Shown here: piece after piece, positions 43,944 through 51,976 of the stretch
How the letters are laid out: each line of letters begins with the position of its first letter
Numbering within the stretch: the first letter of the stretch is position 1
From: RGIG3002 sp964449325
GTDB taxonomy: Bacteria > Bacillota > Clostridia > Lachnospirales > Lachnospiraceae
NCBI GenBank assembly: GCA_964449325.1
Contig: CAYUYJ010000019.1
Location: forward strand, 1-54,731
Reading direction: 5' to 3'
DNA length: 54,731 nucleotides
Made by a program: the position numbers and the translations under genes
Notes under the pieces: model-generated
The model's database searches: none
What the model saw: only the letters and a program-made list of their open reading frames with translations
What the model was told of the DNA's origin: nothing

Positions 43944-44621
43944 TTATGCATTGACGATTGTTTCATTTTCCAACAGCGATACTGAACTGATACTATCAAC
44001 AAGTAGTAATTCATCCACAAGTTCTGTATCTTTTCCTTTAATTTTCACTTCTATTATAATATCCAATTCTTCTTTTGTAATATTCTTATTGCGCACTGTA
44101 AAACGTCCCGCCTTTTCCTTCAGGACTTCGTATATCCTTTCTTCCGTATCTCTTGATTTTGCATTGATTACAAGTAAATACGATTTTTTTCTTGCAGGAA
44201 GCAGTTCAAACAAAAAAATTCCCCCTGTTGCAATAATGGACATGATTACCGCTAAATCATATAATCCTGCTCCGCACACAATCCCATTTCCGATAGACCA
44301 GAATAAAAACAGCAAATCCATTGGGTCCTTAATTGCGGTTCTGAATCTGACAATGGACAGTGCACCTACCATACCTAACGATATGACAATACTGGACTGC
44401 ATAGCCAAAATAATTCCCGAAGTAATAACTGCAATAATCACCATGCAAATACCATAATTTTTGTTATAAAATGATTTTCCGGAAATCATTTTATAAACCA
44501 AATGAATATACATCGCAACAATATAAGAAATTGCTAATGTAATTACAATTTTTACCGTGGATAAGTCACCATAGATAAATCCTTCCAACACCGATTTTTT
44601 AATAATATCTACATATGTCAT
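43944..44621 (-). CDS. DUF4956 membrane protein
   Basis: 225 residues. Four or so membrane segments (about 20-42, 58-76, 78-95, 118-140) enclose the hallmark SLGMVGALSIVRFRTAIKDP, then a soluble ferredoxin-like tail (residues about 145-225). DUF4956 genes regularly accompany VTC-type polymerase genes, and the start here overlaps the VTC stop by four bases (ATGA). The probable role is a membrane partner, or export or anchoring part, of the polymer system; no biochemical function is certain. Last gene of the CotH-VTC-DUF4956 operon. Confidence 0.92.
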   Translation of the reverse strand: MTYVDIIKKSVLEGFIYGDLSTVKIVITLAISYIVAMYIHLVYKMISGKSFYNKNYGICMVIIAVITSGIILAMQSSIVISLGMVGALSIVRFRTAIKDPMDLLFLFWSIGNGIVCGAGLYDLAVIMSIIATGGIFLFELLPARKKSYLLVINAKSRDTEERIYEVLKEKAGRFTVRNKNITKEELDIIIEVKIKGKDTELVDELLLVDSISSVSLLENETIVNA

Positions 44622-45316
44622 AGGTATTCCTCCTCACGTATTCTTGCATAACAGTATTTTGAAAATGCTGTCCTTTGAAGCGTTTCTATTTCCAACATCT
44701 GTTTCAGATAACCGGGCAGCAGTTCATCATACTTTATTTCTAAAATATGTACTCCTTCGGGCAGCAGTGGAATAATCCTTCTTCCTGTATCAAAAAAACT
44801 GTTTATTTTATTACTGCCCACTATATTTCTGTCAAATGTAATCCGTATGTTTCCTAATTTTTGCACATATGCTGTTCTGTTATATTCCACTATAGTTTTA
44901 GGCTGTAATCCTTTAATTCTCATTTCACACAAAATTCTTTTCTTCGTTTCCTCATCTCCTTCCCATATTCCGGGAATTTTCCCTTGCATCAACGCACTGC
45001 ATTCTTCCCTGCTTACAACTGCCACTTCCTTTTTTGTCATTCCGTAAACTTTACTCTTTTTTTCCAGTTTAATATTATCTGCACAATGATTGTATATGCG
45101 CAGCCGGTATTTACTTCTAATATCTTTTCCTTCATAATTTTCATTCAGGCAACGGTTTTTAAAATTATCAAAATAAAGACTTGTTATAGTATAATAATCA
45201 TCCGTCTGATTCTTGTCTTTGGATAAAAGGTGTTCAATCCTATACTTTATTAATTCCAGTTGTGCCTCATTCACCATATATTTCAGTTCGTGTCTAAACC
45301 TCATCTTCTGATTCAT
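44618..45316 (-). CDS. VTC-domain polyphosphate polymerase
   Basis: 232 residues, the VTC4-like catalytic tunnel domain alone, without SPX or membrane parts. In yeast this fold makes polyphosphate from ATP. The basic and acidic residues of the tunnel are visible: RHELKYMV (Glu10, Lys12), SLYFDN, KYRLRIYN, KLEKKSKV, IVEYNRTAY, ITFDRN and LEIKYDE. It lies 14 bases after the cotH stop and overlaps the DUF4956 gene, so the three are one operon. Product could be polyphosphate or a modified polymer. Confidence 0.92.
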   Translation of the reverse strand: MNQKMRFRHELKYMVNEAQLELIKYRIEHLLSKDKNQTDDYYTITSLYFDNFKNRCLNENYEGKDIRSKYRLRIYNHCADNIKLEKKSKVYGMTKKEVAVVSREECSALMQGKIPGIWEGDEETKKRILCEMRIKGLQPKTIVEYNRTAYVQKLGNIRITFDRNIVGSNKINSFFDTGRRIIPLLPEGVHILEIKYDELLPGYLKQMLEIETLQRTAFSKYCYARIREEEYL

Positions 45317-45330
45317 TTCCTCTTTTTCAT

Positions 45331-47313
45331 TTATTTTATCTCTTGAAACAAGACTTCTATTTTTTCAGCATCCTCCTTTAAATTTACTTCTATCCCGGTT
45401 TCCGTCAACACCTCACCGTTTGATAATCTCCATCCGAGAAATTGGTATCCGTCCTCTGCTTCTGCCTGCAGCTTAACCGGATATTCTGTTATGTACATTC
45501 CATCCCATTTTCTGTCTTTGAATTCAACCTCCAGCGAGTTAGCTTGAACCTTTCCTGCCTTCTCGTCATTGATTGATATCTGCAAACCGGATACGATATC
45601 TTCAAAACCAAAGTTTTGATTCATATGATGTAATACCGTCTCTTGTCTGCCAACAAAAAAAGTTTGAATATCATTGACCGCAATTAAAAATTTTTCCCCC
45701 GCATTCTCTTCCCCATAAAATCGGCGATTATTTTCCGTCATAGGAATCTCCATAAGTGCTGTATATTCATCAATGAACTCCTTCACCTTTTCTTCCCGGT
45801 ACACAACATTCCCCATATCCATAAGCCGTACACAAAATTTCTTTTTAAATTCCGGATTCATCAACAAGGCTCGAAATCCTTTGTCCACTTCTATTGTCCT
45901 CCTCAAAGTATCATCCGCTCTAAGTGCACTGCCTATACTTCCTGAAGAGTTTACATCAAATACCATAAACCGCCATCGTCCGTCCTCATATTCTCTTTCC
46001 GAAGCAGTATCCGAACGCCATAAAGCAACATTAGACCCCGGCCAGTCTCCTGTACGTGCAACATAAATTAATGAAGCATAATAGTCAATATAACTTTCCA
46101 TATCTATCAAACTACATGCTTTCTCATAGTTTTCCCCATTTGACATATCATTTTGTTGTAGAAAATCCATCATATCCTGATACTTTTCAAAACCGGTTTT
46201 GTATCCTTCCTCCAACAGACCATTCTTTATGATGGTCGCCTTGCCGACATTATAGTGAAACTTAATATAATCAGCATCATATGCTTCCGTAAGATAATAA
46301 ACTCCCCAGTATTCTCCATCCAGAAACAAAGCACAGGGAATAAAATCCATAGTGGCAACATCCAGTTCTTTCGACAAAGTATGAACCAGATAATCCTTTA
46401 GTTTTGAACCAACATCATCTCCCCCCGAAAACAGCATCAGCTTATGTGCCTGATAGCCCGAATCAAAAACCTTGCCGTTGAAATTTCGTTTTCCGCTATA
46501 TTCCTTTCGGGAATACAGATTCAAAGATTTTTCTGCAAAGCCTCTGCTTCCTCCTCCGTGGATGCGAATACCGGCATTTTGTCCCAAAATATGCTTTCCA
46601 TCCGCATCAAAATAATCCACCCATACTGTTCTTTCCCACTCTTTACCCCGTTGTGTATAATTACTCGGCCAATGACACCAATAACCGTCTGCCCAATAAT
46701 CTCTGTCCGAATCGGCATATTCTTCGTAAACCGCTCCCGTCACATAAATTCCGGAATCATAGTCAAACAGGTTTACCGGATCTGTCACAATAGATATCAC
46801 ACCGATATTCTGATATGATTTTTCTTCCTTATCTTCAACAAAGTAAACTCTGTTTACAATTTCCGTGGCAGTATCCTGCTCATCAAAGGACACTGCCCTT
46901 ATCACCATACACTTTTCCACACGAAAACTCGGAATTTCATAATTTGGTGCAGGAAGGTTCACACTATATCTCTCTATGTCATCTTTTAAAAATCCCGTTG
47001 ATGTGTCCGTTCGTCCGGCATAGATATTGGGGTTTTGATCGGGATTTTCTATTAAAACAGGTTCTTGGTAAAGTAACGATTCTTTATTTGGCTCACTTCC
47101 GTCTAAAGTGTAATAAATATCATATCCCCGCGCGGATTTTAACGTTAATCTGAAGGCTTCCTTATAAAATCCGGAAGCTGCCGAGAATTCTACATCTGTT
47201 TCCGGTATCATCTGTATTTTTTCTTTACCTGCATCATCCTTTTTTTCAAACAAAATTCCTGCTATCAGAAAAAGCGTAACTACAAAAAGTACTGCCATAT
47301 TCCTTTTCATCAT
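45331..47313 (-). CDS. CotH-family kinase, extracytoplasmic
   Basis: 660 residues. An N-terminal membrane anchor or signal (MKRNMAVLFVVTLFLIAGILF) precedes a chitobiase-type beta sandwich (YDIYYTLDGSEPNK, about 60-160), then the CotH atypical kinase domain (about 165-560): GIRIHGGGSRGFAEKSLNLYSR, GGDDVGSKLKDYLV, GEYWGVYYLTEAYDADYIKFHY and FMVFDVNSSGSIG. The C-terminus has a beta-repeat module like those on cell-surface proteins (GYQFLGWRLSNGE). CotH of Bacillus phosphorylates spore-coat proteins; here, with a signal sequence and a VTC/DUF4956 operon, the target is probably at the cell surface. Starts at ATG 47313 or 47310. Confidence 0.92.
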   Translation of the reverse strand: MMKRNMAVLFVVTLFLIAGILFEKKDDAGKEKIQMIPETDVEFSAASGFYKEAFRLTLKSARGYDIYYTLDGSEPNKESLLYQEPVLIENPDQNPNIYAGRTDTSTGFLKDDIERYSVNLPAPNYEIPSFRVEKCMVIRAVSFDEQDTATEIVNRVYFVEDKEEKSYQNIGVISIVTDPVNLFDYDSGIYVTGAVYEEYADSDRDYWADGYWCHWPSNYTQRGKEWERTVWVDYFDADGKHILGQNAGIRIHGGGSRGFAEKSLNLYSRKEYSGKRNFNGKVFDSGYQAHKLMLFSGGDDVGSKLKDYLVHTLSKELDVATMDFIPCALFLDGEYWGVYYLTEAYDADYIKFHYNVGKATIIKNGLLEEGYKTGFEKYQDMMDFLQQNDMSNGENYEKACSLIDMESYIDYYASLIYVARTGDWPGSNVALWRSDTASEREYEDGRWRFMVFDVNSSGSIGSALRADDTLRRTIEVDKGFRALLMNPEFKKKFCVRLMDMGNVVYREEKVKEFIDEYTALMEIPMTENNRRFYGEENAGEKFLIAVNDIQTFFVGRQETVLHHMNQNFGFEDIVSGLQISINDEKAGKVQANSLEVEFKDRKWDGMYITEYPVKLQAEAEDGYQFLGWRLSNGEVLTETGIEVNLKEDAEKIEVLFQEIK

Positions 47314-47346
47314 CTGCTACCTCTTAAAGCCATTTATTCTTTCTAC

Positions 47347-47375
47347 ATCTTAGCATAATGTTTTCATTTGAGCAA
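47347..47375 (-). promoter_or_regulatory. Promoter of the cotH-VTC-DUF4956 operon
   Basis: On the minus strand TTGCTC (47375-47370) and TAAGAT (47352-47347) have a 17-base spacer, 34 bases before the cotH start. The XRE operator lies 12 bases further upstream. Confidence 0.6.
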
Positions 47376-47386
47376 TATATTGATTA

Positions 47387-47426
47387 CATCTGAACTCTTT
47401 TTATGAATTCAGATGAACAATATAAT
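47387..47426 (+). promoter_or_regulatory. XRE operator and promoter
   Basis: CATCTGAA (47387-47394) and TTCAGATG (47408-47415) are perfect inverted repeats 13 bases apart. The second half-site sits just ahead of a consensus -10 TATAAT (47421-47426). A third CATCTGAA occurs just after the gene at 47760-47767. The site lies between two divergent promoters and could control both the regulator and cotH. Confidence 0.7.
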
Positions 47427-47449
47427 AGTTTCAATTGGAGGTAAATAGG

Positions 47450-47755
47450 ATGGACGTTATCAAACGAATTGATGAAATGATGAAAGAACGTAACTGGACT
47501 GATTATAAGCTTTCTGTGGAATCCGGTCTGTCCACCTCAACCATTGCCAATATTCACCGTAGAAACACTATTCCCTCTATCACAACTTTGGAGGCTATCT
47601 GCTCCGCCTTCGGTATCACATTGTCACAGTTTTTCAGTGAAGAATATTCTTATGTTCCATTGAACAAGGAACAACAGGAATTGTTTAATAAATGGGTAAT
47701 GCTGACTGATGCACAAAAAAAATTGCTCTATGCACTCATACAGGAATTTAAATAA
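47450..47755 (+). CDS. XRE-family transcriptional regulator
   Basis: 101 residues from ATG 47450 with GGAGGTAAATAGG upstream; an in-frame TTG at 47435 overlaps the ribosome binding site. A Cro/C1 HTH fills residues about 4-62 (DYKLSVESGLSTSTIANIHRRN, PSITTLEAICSAFGITLSQFF). The short C-terminal tail (EQQELFNKWVMLTDAQKKLLYALI) is helical and typical of small clostridial XRE proteins. Inverted CATCTGAA sites around the gene suggest autoregulation. It is divergent from cotH. Confidence 0.93.
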   Translation: MDVIKRIDEMMKERNWTDYKLSVESGLSTSTIANIHRRNTIPSITTLEAICSAFGITLSQFFSEEYSYVPLNKEQQELFNKWVMLTDAQKKLLYALIQEFK

Positions 47756-47812
47756 AAAACATCTGAATTACGTAATTTATTCTTTTTTTATAGGATATTC
47801 ATGGACAGTTTG

Positions 47813-47841
47813 TTGACAGTACATTTTCAGGGCGGTATAGT
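47813..47841 (+). promoter_or_regulatory. Promoter of the 264-residue protein gene
   Basis: A perfect TTGACA (47813-47818) and TATAGT (47836-47841) have a 17-base spacer, 35 bases before the ATG at 47877. Confidence 0.8.
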
Positions 47842-47876
47842 ATTGCATATGTGAAATACAAAGGAGACCAGACACT

Positions 47877-48671
47877 ATGCCGATTTCAGATGACATCAAA
47901 AAAGAGCACCAAAAAACAAAGGACATGAGTTTTAAAGGAAAACTGTCTTATTTTTGGGATTATTATAAGGTTCACACATTTGTAGCAATTATTTCCGTCA
48001 TTATTATTGTCACGGTTATCCATGATATTGTAACTTCCAAAGACTATGCCTTTTATGGTGTATACTTTAATGCAAGACAGACGTTCTCTGCGGAAGAACA
48101 GATGAATACTTTCTGTGACTATGCAGGTATTGATACGGAAAAATATCAGGCCATGCTTGACAATACCATGTATTATTCCACGGAAGATATGTCGGAAACC
48201 ACCATTGCTTCTTCCCAGAAGTTTGCTGCCATGATTCAGACCGGTGAAATCGACATGGTCATTGCGGATGAAGATGTTTTCACAAACTATGCCATTAATG
48301 AAATTTTTTATGATTTACGTGATATTCTGCCGGAAGACATACTGGAGCAGTACAAAGACCGTATTTACTATATTGACCGTGCCCACATAAAAGCGGCTAA
48401 TGATGATGAAGCTGCCAGGCAATATGACTTTGCATCCGATTATTATAATGAACTTGCCAAAAAGTTTAAAGACCACCATGACCCGGAGTTTATGGAAGAC
48501 CCCATTCCGTTAGGAATCTATGTAACCGACACTCCTGTCATTTCTTCCTCCGCATGTTACGAAGGAAAGGATGCTGTCTATGGTATTCCTACCAACACAA
48601 AACGGGCGGATATTGCTATTTTGTATCTTCGGTTTTTAGGTGAAACAACGGAGGCTGCATCACTCGAATGA
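47877..48671 (+). CDS. Membrane-anchored protein of unknown function
   Basis: 264 residues. A charged cytoplasmic N-terminus (1-32) leads to one membrane segment (about 33-52, HTFVAIISVIIIVTVIHDIV), then an outside domain of about 210 residues. That domain contains QTGEIDMVIADEDVFTNYA and ILEQYKDRIYYID, which recall the type II periplasmic-binding-protein fold (a second lobe sampling a ligand), and ends in GIPTNTKRADIAILYLRFL. No family name is recognised. It has a very strong promoter, AAGGAG ribosome binding site and its own terminator, so it is probably well expressed and monocistronic. Confidence 0.75.
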   Translation: MPISDDIKKEHQKTKDMSFKGKLSYFWDYYKVHTFVAIISVIIIVTVIHDIVTSKDYAFYGVYFNARQTFSAEEQMNTFCDYAGIDTEKYQAMLDNTMYYSTEDMSETTIASSQKFAAMIQTGEIDMVIADEDVFTNYAINEIFYDLRDILPEDILEQYKDRIYYIDRAHIKAANDDEAARQYDFASDYYNELAKKFKDHHDPEFMEDPIPLGIYVTDTPVISSSACYEGKDAVYGIPTNTKRADIAILYLRFLGETTEAASLE

Positions 48672-48686
48672 TGCAGCCTCTTTTTC
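48651..48686 (+). terminator. Terminator after the 264-residue protein gene
   Basis: GAGGCTGCATCA (48651-48662) and TGATGCAGCCTC (48669-48680) form a perfect 12-bp stem with a 6-base loop and a TTTTTCT tail. The stem includes the stop codon. It faces the convergent gatB. Confidence 0.95.
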
Positions 48687-48691
48687 TCTAT

Positions 48692-50122
48692 TTACAGCAA
48701 TTCTTTCAACAATTTATTTACCATTCCCGGATCCGCTTTTCCCTGCATTGCCTTCATGGTCTGACCAACCAGAAAGCCGATTGCCTTTTCTTTTCCGTTA
48801 TGGTAGTCCTCTACCGACTGTGGATTGTCGGCAATGACTTTCTCCACTGTCGCGCGAAGAGCACCTTCGTCATTGACGGTTTTCAAGCCTTTTTCTTCCA
48901 CATATTTTTCCGGGTCGGTATCATTCTCGAACATGACCTCGAAAACTTCCTTCGCCACGGTGCTGTTGATTTCCTTTTTATCGGTCATGGTAATCAGTTT
49001 CGCCAGATTTTCCGGTGAAAAGCAGATGTCCTCCGGCTCCATCTCTTTTTCTTTCAAGAGCCGCATGGTTTCTACCATCAGCCAGTTGGAAACTTTCTTT
49101 GGCTGATTGCAGATTGCCGTGGTCGCCTCAAATAAATCTGCCAGATGTTTGGAACCGGTGATGATTTCAATATCATAATCGGGAATCCCGAATTCTTCCT
49201 TATAGCGCTTCATCTTTTCTGTACGAAATTCCGGCTGAGCTGCCCGAATCTCTTCCAGCCATTCATCACTAATGACAATCGGCACCAAATCCGGCTCCGG
49301 GAAATACCGGTAATCCTGTGCATCCTCTTTACTTCTCATGGCATAGGAGCATTCCTTTGTATCATCCCAGCGTCTTGTCTCCTGCAAAACCTCTTCGCCG
49401 GACTCTAACAAATCAATCTGCCGTTCTCTCTCCCCTTCAATGGCTCTTGCAATTGCTTTGAAGGAATTTAAGTTTTTCATTTCCGTTCTTGTTCCGAACT
49501 TTTCTGCGCCCACCTCACGCACGGAAAGGTTTACATCCGCCCGCATGGAGCCTTCCTGTAATTTACAGTCGGAAGCACCGAGATACTGAATAATCAGGCG
49601 CAGTTTCTCTAAATAAGCAATGACTTCGTCTGCACTCCGCATATCCGGCTCGGACACAATTTCAATTAAGGGCACACCGGAGCGGTTATAGTCTACCAGT
49701 GAGCAGTCATTCCACTCATCATGAATCAGTTTTCCGGCATCCTCTTCCATATGAATTTCATGAATACCTACCGTCTTTTTGCCGTTTTCCGTCTCGATTT
49801 CCACACCGCCGTTTCTGCAAATCGGCAGATAAAGCTGGGAAATCTGATAGTTCTGCGGGTTGTCGGGATAAAAATAATTTTTCCGGTCAAATTTGCAGTA
49901 CTGTGTAATGGAACAATTTGTCGCAAGTCCTACTGCAATAGCATATTCCACCACCTGCTTATTCAAAACAGGAAGGGAACCGGGCATACCGGTACAAACC
50001 GGACAGGTATGGGTATTGGGTGCTCCGCCGAATGCGGTGGAACAGCCGCAGAAAATTTTGGTCTTTGCCGCAAGTTCTACATGAACCTCTAAACCAATGA
50101 CGGTTTCATACTGTTTTCCCAT
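48692..50122 (-). CDS. gatB: Asp-tRNA(Asn)/Glu-tRNA(Gln) amidotransferase subunit B
   Basis: 476 residues from ATG 50122, which shares one base with the gatA stop (TAATG) and has GGAGGG upstream. GatB holds the kinase site that activates Asp- or Glu-tRNA for amidation. GLEVHVELAAKTKIFCGC with the zinc Cys pair and THTCPVCTGMPGSLPVLN, DRKNYFYPDNPQNYQISQ, the IHMEEDAGKL motif and the helical YqeY-like tail (residues about 330-476, ending GMVNKLLKELL) are all present. Last gene of the aspS-gatCAB operon. Confidence 0.97.
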   Translation of the reverse strand: MGKQYETVIGLEVHVELAAKTKIFCGCSTAFGGAPNTHTCPVCTGMPGSLPVLNKQVVEYAIAVGLATNCSITQYCKFDRKNYFYPDNPQNYQISQLYLPICRNGGVEIETENGKKTVGIHEIHMEEDAGKLIHDEWNDCSLVDYNRSGVPLIEIVSEPDMRSADEVIAYLEKLRLIIQYLGASDCKLQEGSMRADVNLSVREVGAEKFGTRTEMKNLNSFKAIARAIEGERERQIDLLESGEEVLQETRRWDDTKECSYAMRSKEDAQDYRYFPEPDLVPIVISDEWLEEIRAAQPEFRTEKMKRYKEEFGIPDYDIEIITGSKHLADLFEATTAICNQPKKVSNWLMVETMRLLKEKEMEPEDICFSPENLAKLITMTDKKEINSTVAKEVFEVMFENDTDPEKYVEEKGLKTVNDEGALRATVEKVIADNPQSVEDYHNGKEKAIGFLVGQTMKAMQGKADPGMVNKLLKELL

Positions 50123-51600
50123 TAGTTTTGCCCTCCTTCCCTCATGCAATCCGGTGTCGGAAATGCGCCTCTGATTCTTTCATAGGTATAGGCTGTCTGA
50201 AGCAGCTTCTTCTCCTGAAAACAGTCTCCGATTAACTGTAATCCGATTGGCATTCCCTTTTTATCTCGTCCGCAGGGAACACTGATACCCGGCAGTCCTG
50301 CCAGATTGACGGAAATGGTATAAATATCTCCCAAATACATCTTTAACGGGTCGGAAAGACTTTTCCCAAGTTCCGGTGCCGTGGTCGGTGCTACCGGCCC
50401 TAAAATCACATCATATTTTGCAAATGCTTCGTCAAAAGCCTTTTTTATCAGGGCTTTTGTTCGAAGAGCTTTCAAATAATAAGCGTCATAATAGCCCGAA
50501 CTCAACACGAAGGAGCCCAACATAATACGACGTTTTACTTCTGCGCCAAAGCCCTCGGAACGGGTCTTTTTGTACATATTATGAAGACCCTCGTAATTTT
50601 CGGTGCGATACCCGTATTTCACGCCGTCAAACCGCTCCAAATTGGAGCTTGCTTCTGCGGAAGCAATGGTGTAGTAAGCAGGAATGGCATACTCTACCAG
50701 ACTTAAATCAAATTCTTCTACTATAGCCCCCTTTTCTTCCAATGCTTTGGCTGCTGCCAGTACGGCTTCCTTTACTTCGCTGTCCAGTCCTTCTCCAAAA
50801 TAATCTCTGGGAATTCCGATTTTCATACCCTTCACATCTTCTATCAAGGCGGAAGTGAAGTCGGTATCTTCTCTTTTTACAGAAGTGGAATCCTTGGCAT
50901 CATGAGAAGCAATGATTTCCATGACTGCCGCACAGTCTGACACATTTTTCGTTAATGGGCCTATCTGGTCCAGAGAAGAACCGTATGCAATCAGTCCGTA
51001 ACGGGATACGGTTCCGTAGGTTGGTTTCATACCGACCACACCGCAGAAGGAAGCGGGCTGGCGGATGGAACCTCCGGTATCGGAGCCTAATGCATAGAAG
51101 CATTCTCCTGCTGCCACCGCTGCCGCACTTCCGCCCGAAGAGCCTCCCGGTACATGGTTTTCATTCCACGGGTTTTTGGTTTCTCCAAAAGCCGACGTTT
51201 CGGTAGTGGAACCCATGGCAAATTCATCCATATTGGTTTTTCCGATAATGACCGCACCTGCTTTTTCCAGATTGATTACCGCTTCACAACTGAAGGTTGG
51301 AATGAAATTACCGAGTATTTTGGAAGAACAGGTGGTTAACATTCCTTCCGTACACATATTATCCTTAATGGCTACCGGAACTCCCGCAAGCGCACCGGTA
51401 AGTGACCCATTGTCAATTTTTTTCTGAATTTCCTCTGCCTGCTTCAAGGCTCCTTCTTTATCTAAAGTAACATAACAGTTCAATGTCTTTTCTTTTTCTT
51501 CAATTTTGGCAAAGACCGCTTCTACCGCTTCTTTTACGGTTACTTCCTTTGCTTTGATTTTCGCTGCCAGCTCTGTGGCACTTAATGAAAGTATCTCCAT
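50122..51600 (-). CDS. gatA: Asp-tRNA(Asn)/Glu-tRNA(Gln) amidotransferase subunit A
   Basis: 492 residues. The amidase-signature subunit that frees ammonia from glutamine. The Ser-cisSer-Lys triad lies in VAIKDNMCT (Lys), GGSSGGSAAAVA and GSDTGGSIRQPASFCG (nucleophile Ser in the second). AGGAGGCTTTC precedes the ATG. It starts nine bases after gatC. Confidence 0.97.
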   Translation of the reverse strand: MEILSLSATELAAKIKAKEVTVKEAVEAVFAKIEEKEKTLNCYVTLDKEGALKQAEEIQKKIDNGSLTGALAGVPVAIKDNMCTEGMLTTCSSKILGNFIPTFSCEAVINLEKAGAVIIGKTNMDEFAMGSTTETSAFGETKNPWNENHVPGGSSGGSAAAVAAGECFYALGSDTGGSIRQPASFCGVVGMKPTYGTVSRYGLIAYGSSLDQIGPLTKNVSDCAAVMEIIASHDAKDSTSVKREDTDFTSALIEDVKGMKIGIPRDYFGEGLDSEVKEAVLAAAKALEEKGAIVEEFDLSLVEYAIPAYYTIASAEASSNLERFDGVKYGYRTENYEGLHNMYKKTRSEGFGAEVKRRIMLGSFVLSSGYYDAYYLKALRTKALIKKAFDEAFAKYDVILGPVAPTTAPELGKSLSDPLKMYLGDIYTISVNLAGLPGISVPCGRDKKGMPIGLQLIGDCFQEKKLLQTAYTYERIRGAFPTPDCMREGGQN

Positions 51601-51609
51601 GAAAGCCTC

Positions 51610-51903
51610 CTATTCTACGGTCTTGGGAACTTCATACATATTGTCCCGTTCTGCCGGTGCGTTTTTCAGCATATTCTCGCTGTCATCTCCGTTGGTAACA
51701 ACGTCTTCACGGAACACATTCTGCACCGGAAATACATGGGACATAGGTTCTACGCCTGTGGTATCCAATTCATTTAGTTTGTCGATATAATCTAACATGC
51801 TTCCCATGTCTTTTTTTGCCTGTTCTTTTTCTTCTTCGGAAAGCTCTAACTTGGCAAGAATGCCAACATATTCTATCGTTTCGTCAGTGATAATGTTTGC
51901 CAT
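51610..51903 (-). CDS. gatC: Asp-tRNA(Asn)/Glu-tRNA(Gln) amidotransferase subunit C
   Basis: 97 residues, the small subunit that wraps GatA and GatB together. The pattern VGILAKLELSEEEKEQAKKD, then LDYIDKLNELDTTGVEPMSH and VFREDVV is typical. AGGAGGT lies upstream of the ATG. 73 bases separate it from aspS in the same direction. Confidence 0.95.
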   Translation of the reverse strand: MANIITDETIEYVGILAKLELSEEEKEQAKKDMGSMLDYIDKLNELDTTGVEPMSHVFPVQNVFREDVVTNGDDSENMLKNAPAERDNMYEVPKTVE

Positions 51904-51976
51904 TTTACCTCCTTCTATTGGTTGCCTCCGGTCGGTGCCGGTGAATAAGCTTCTTATGCGGACACGCTTTCGCCCT

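Noticed and set aside
43823..44020. 65-codon minus-strand frame between the DUF6106-like and DUF4956 genes
   Set aside because: Overlaps the end of DUF4956 in another frame and has no ribosome binding site or protein-like composition.
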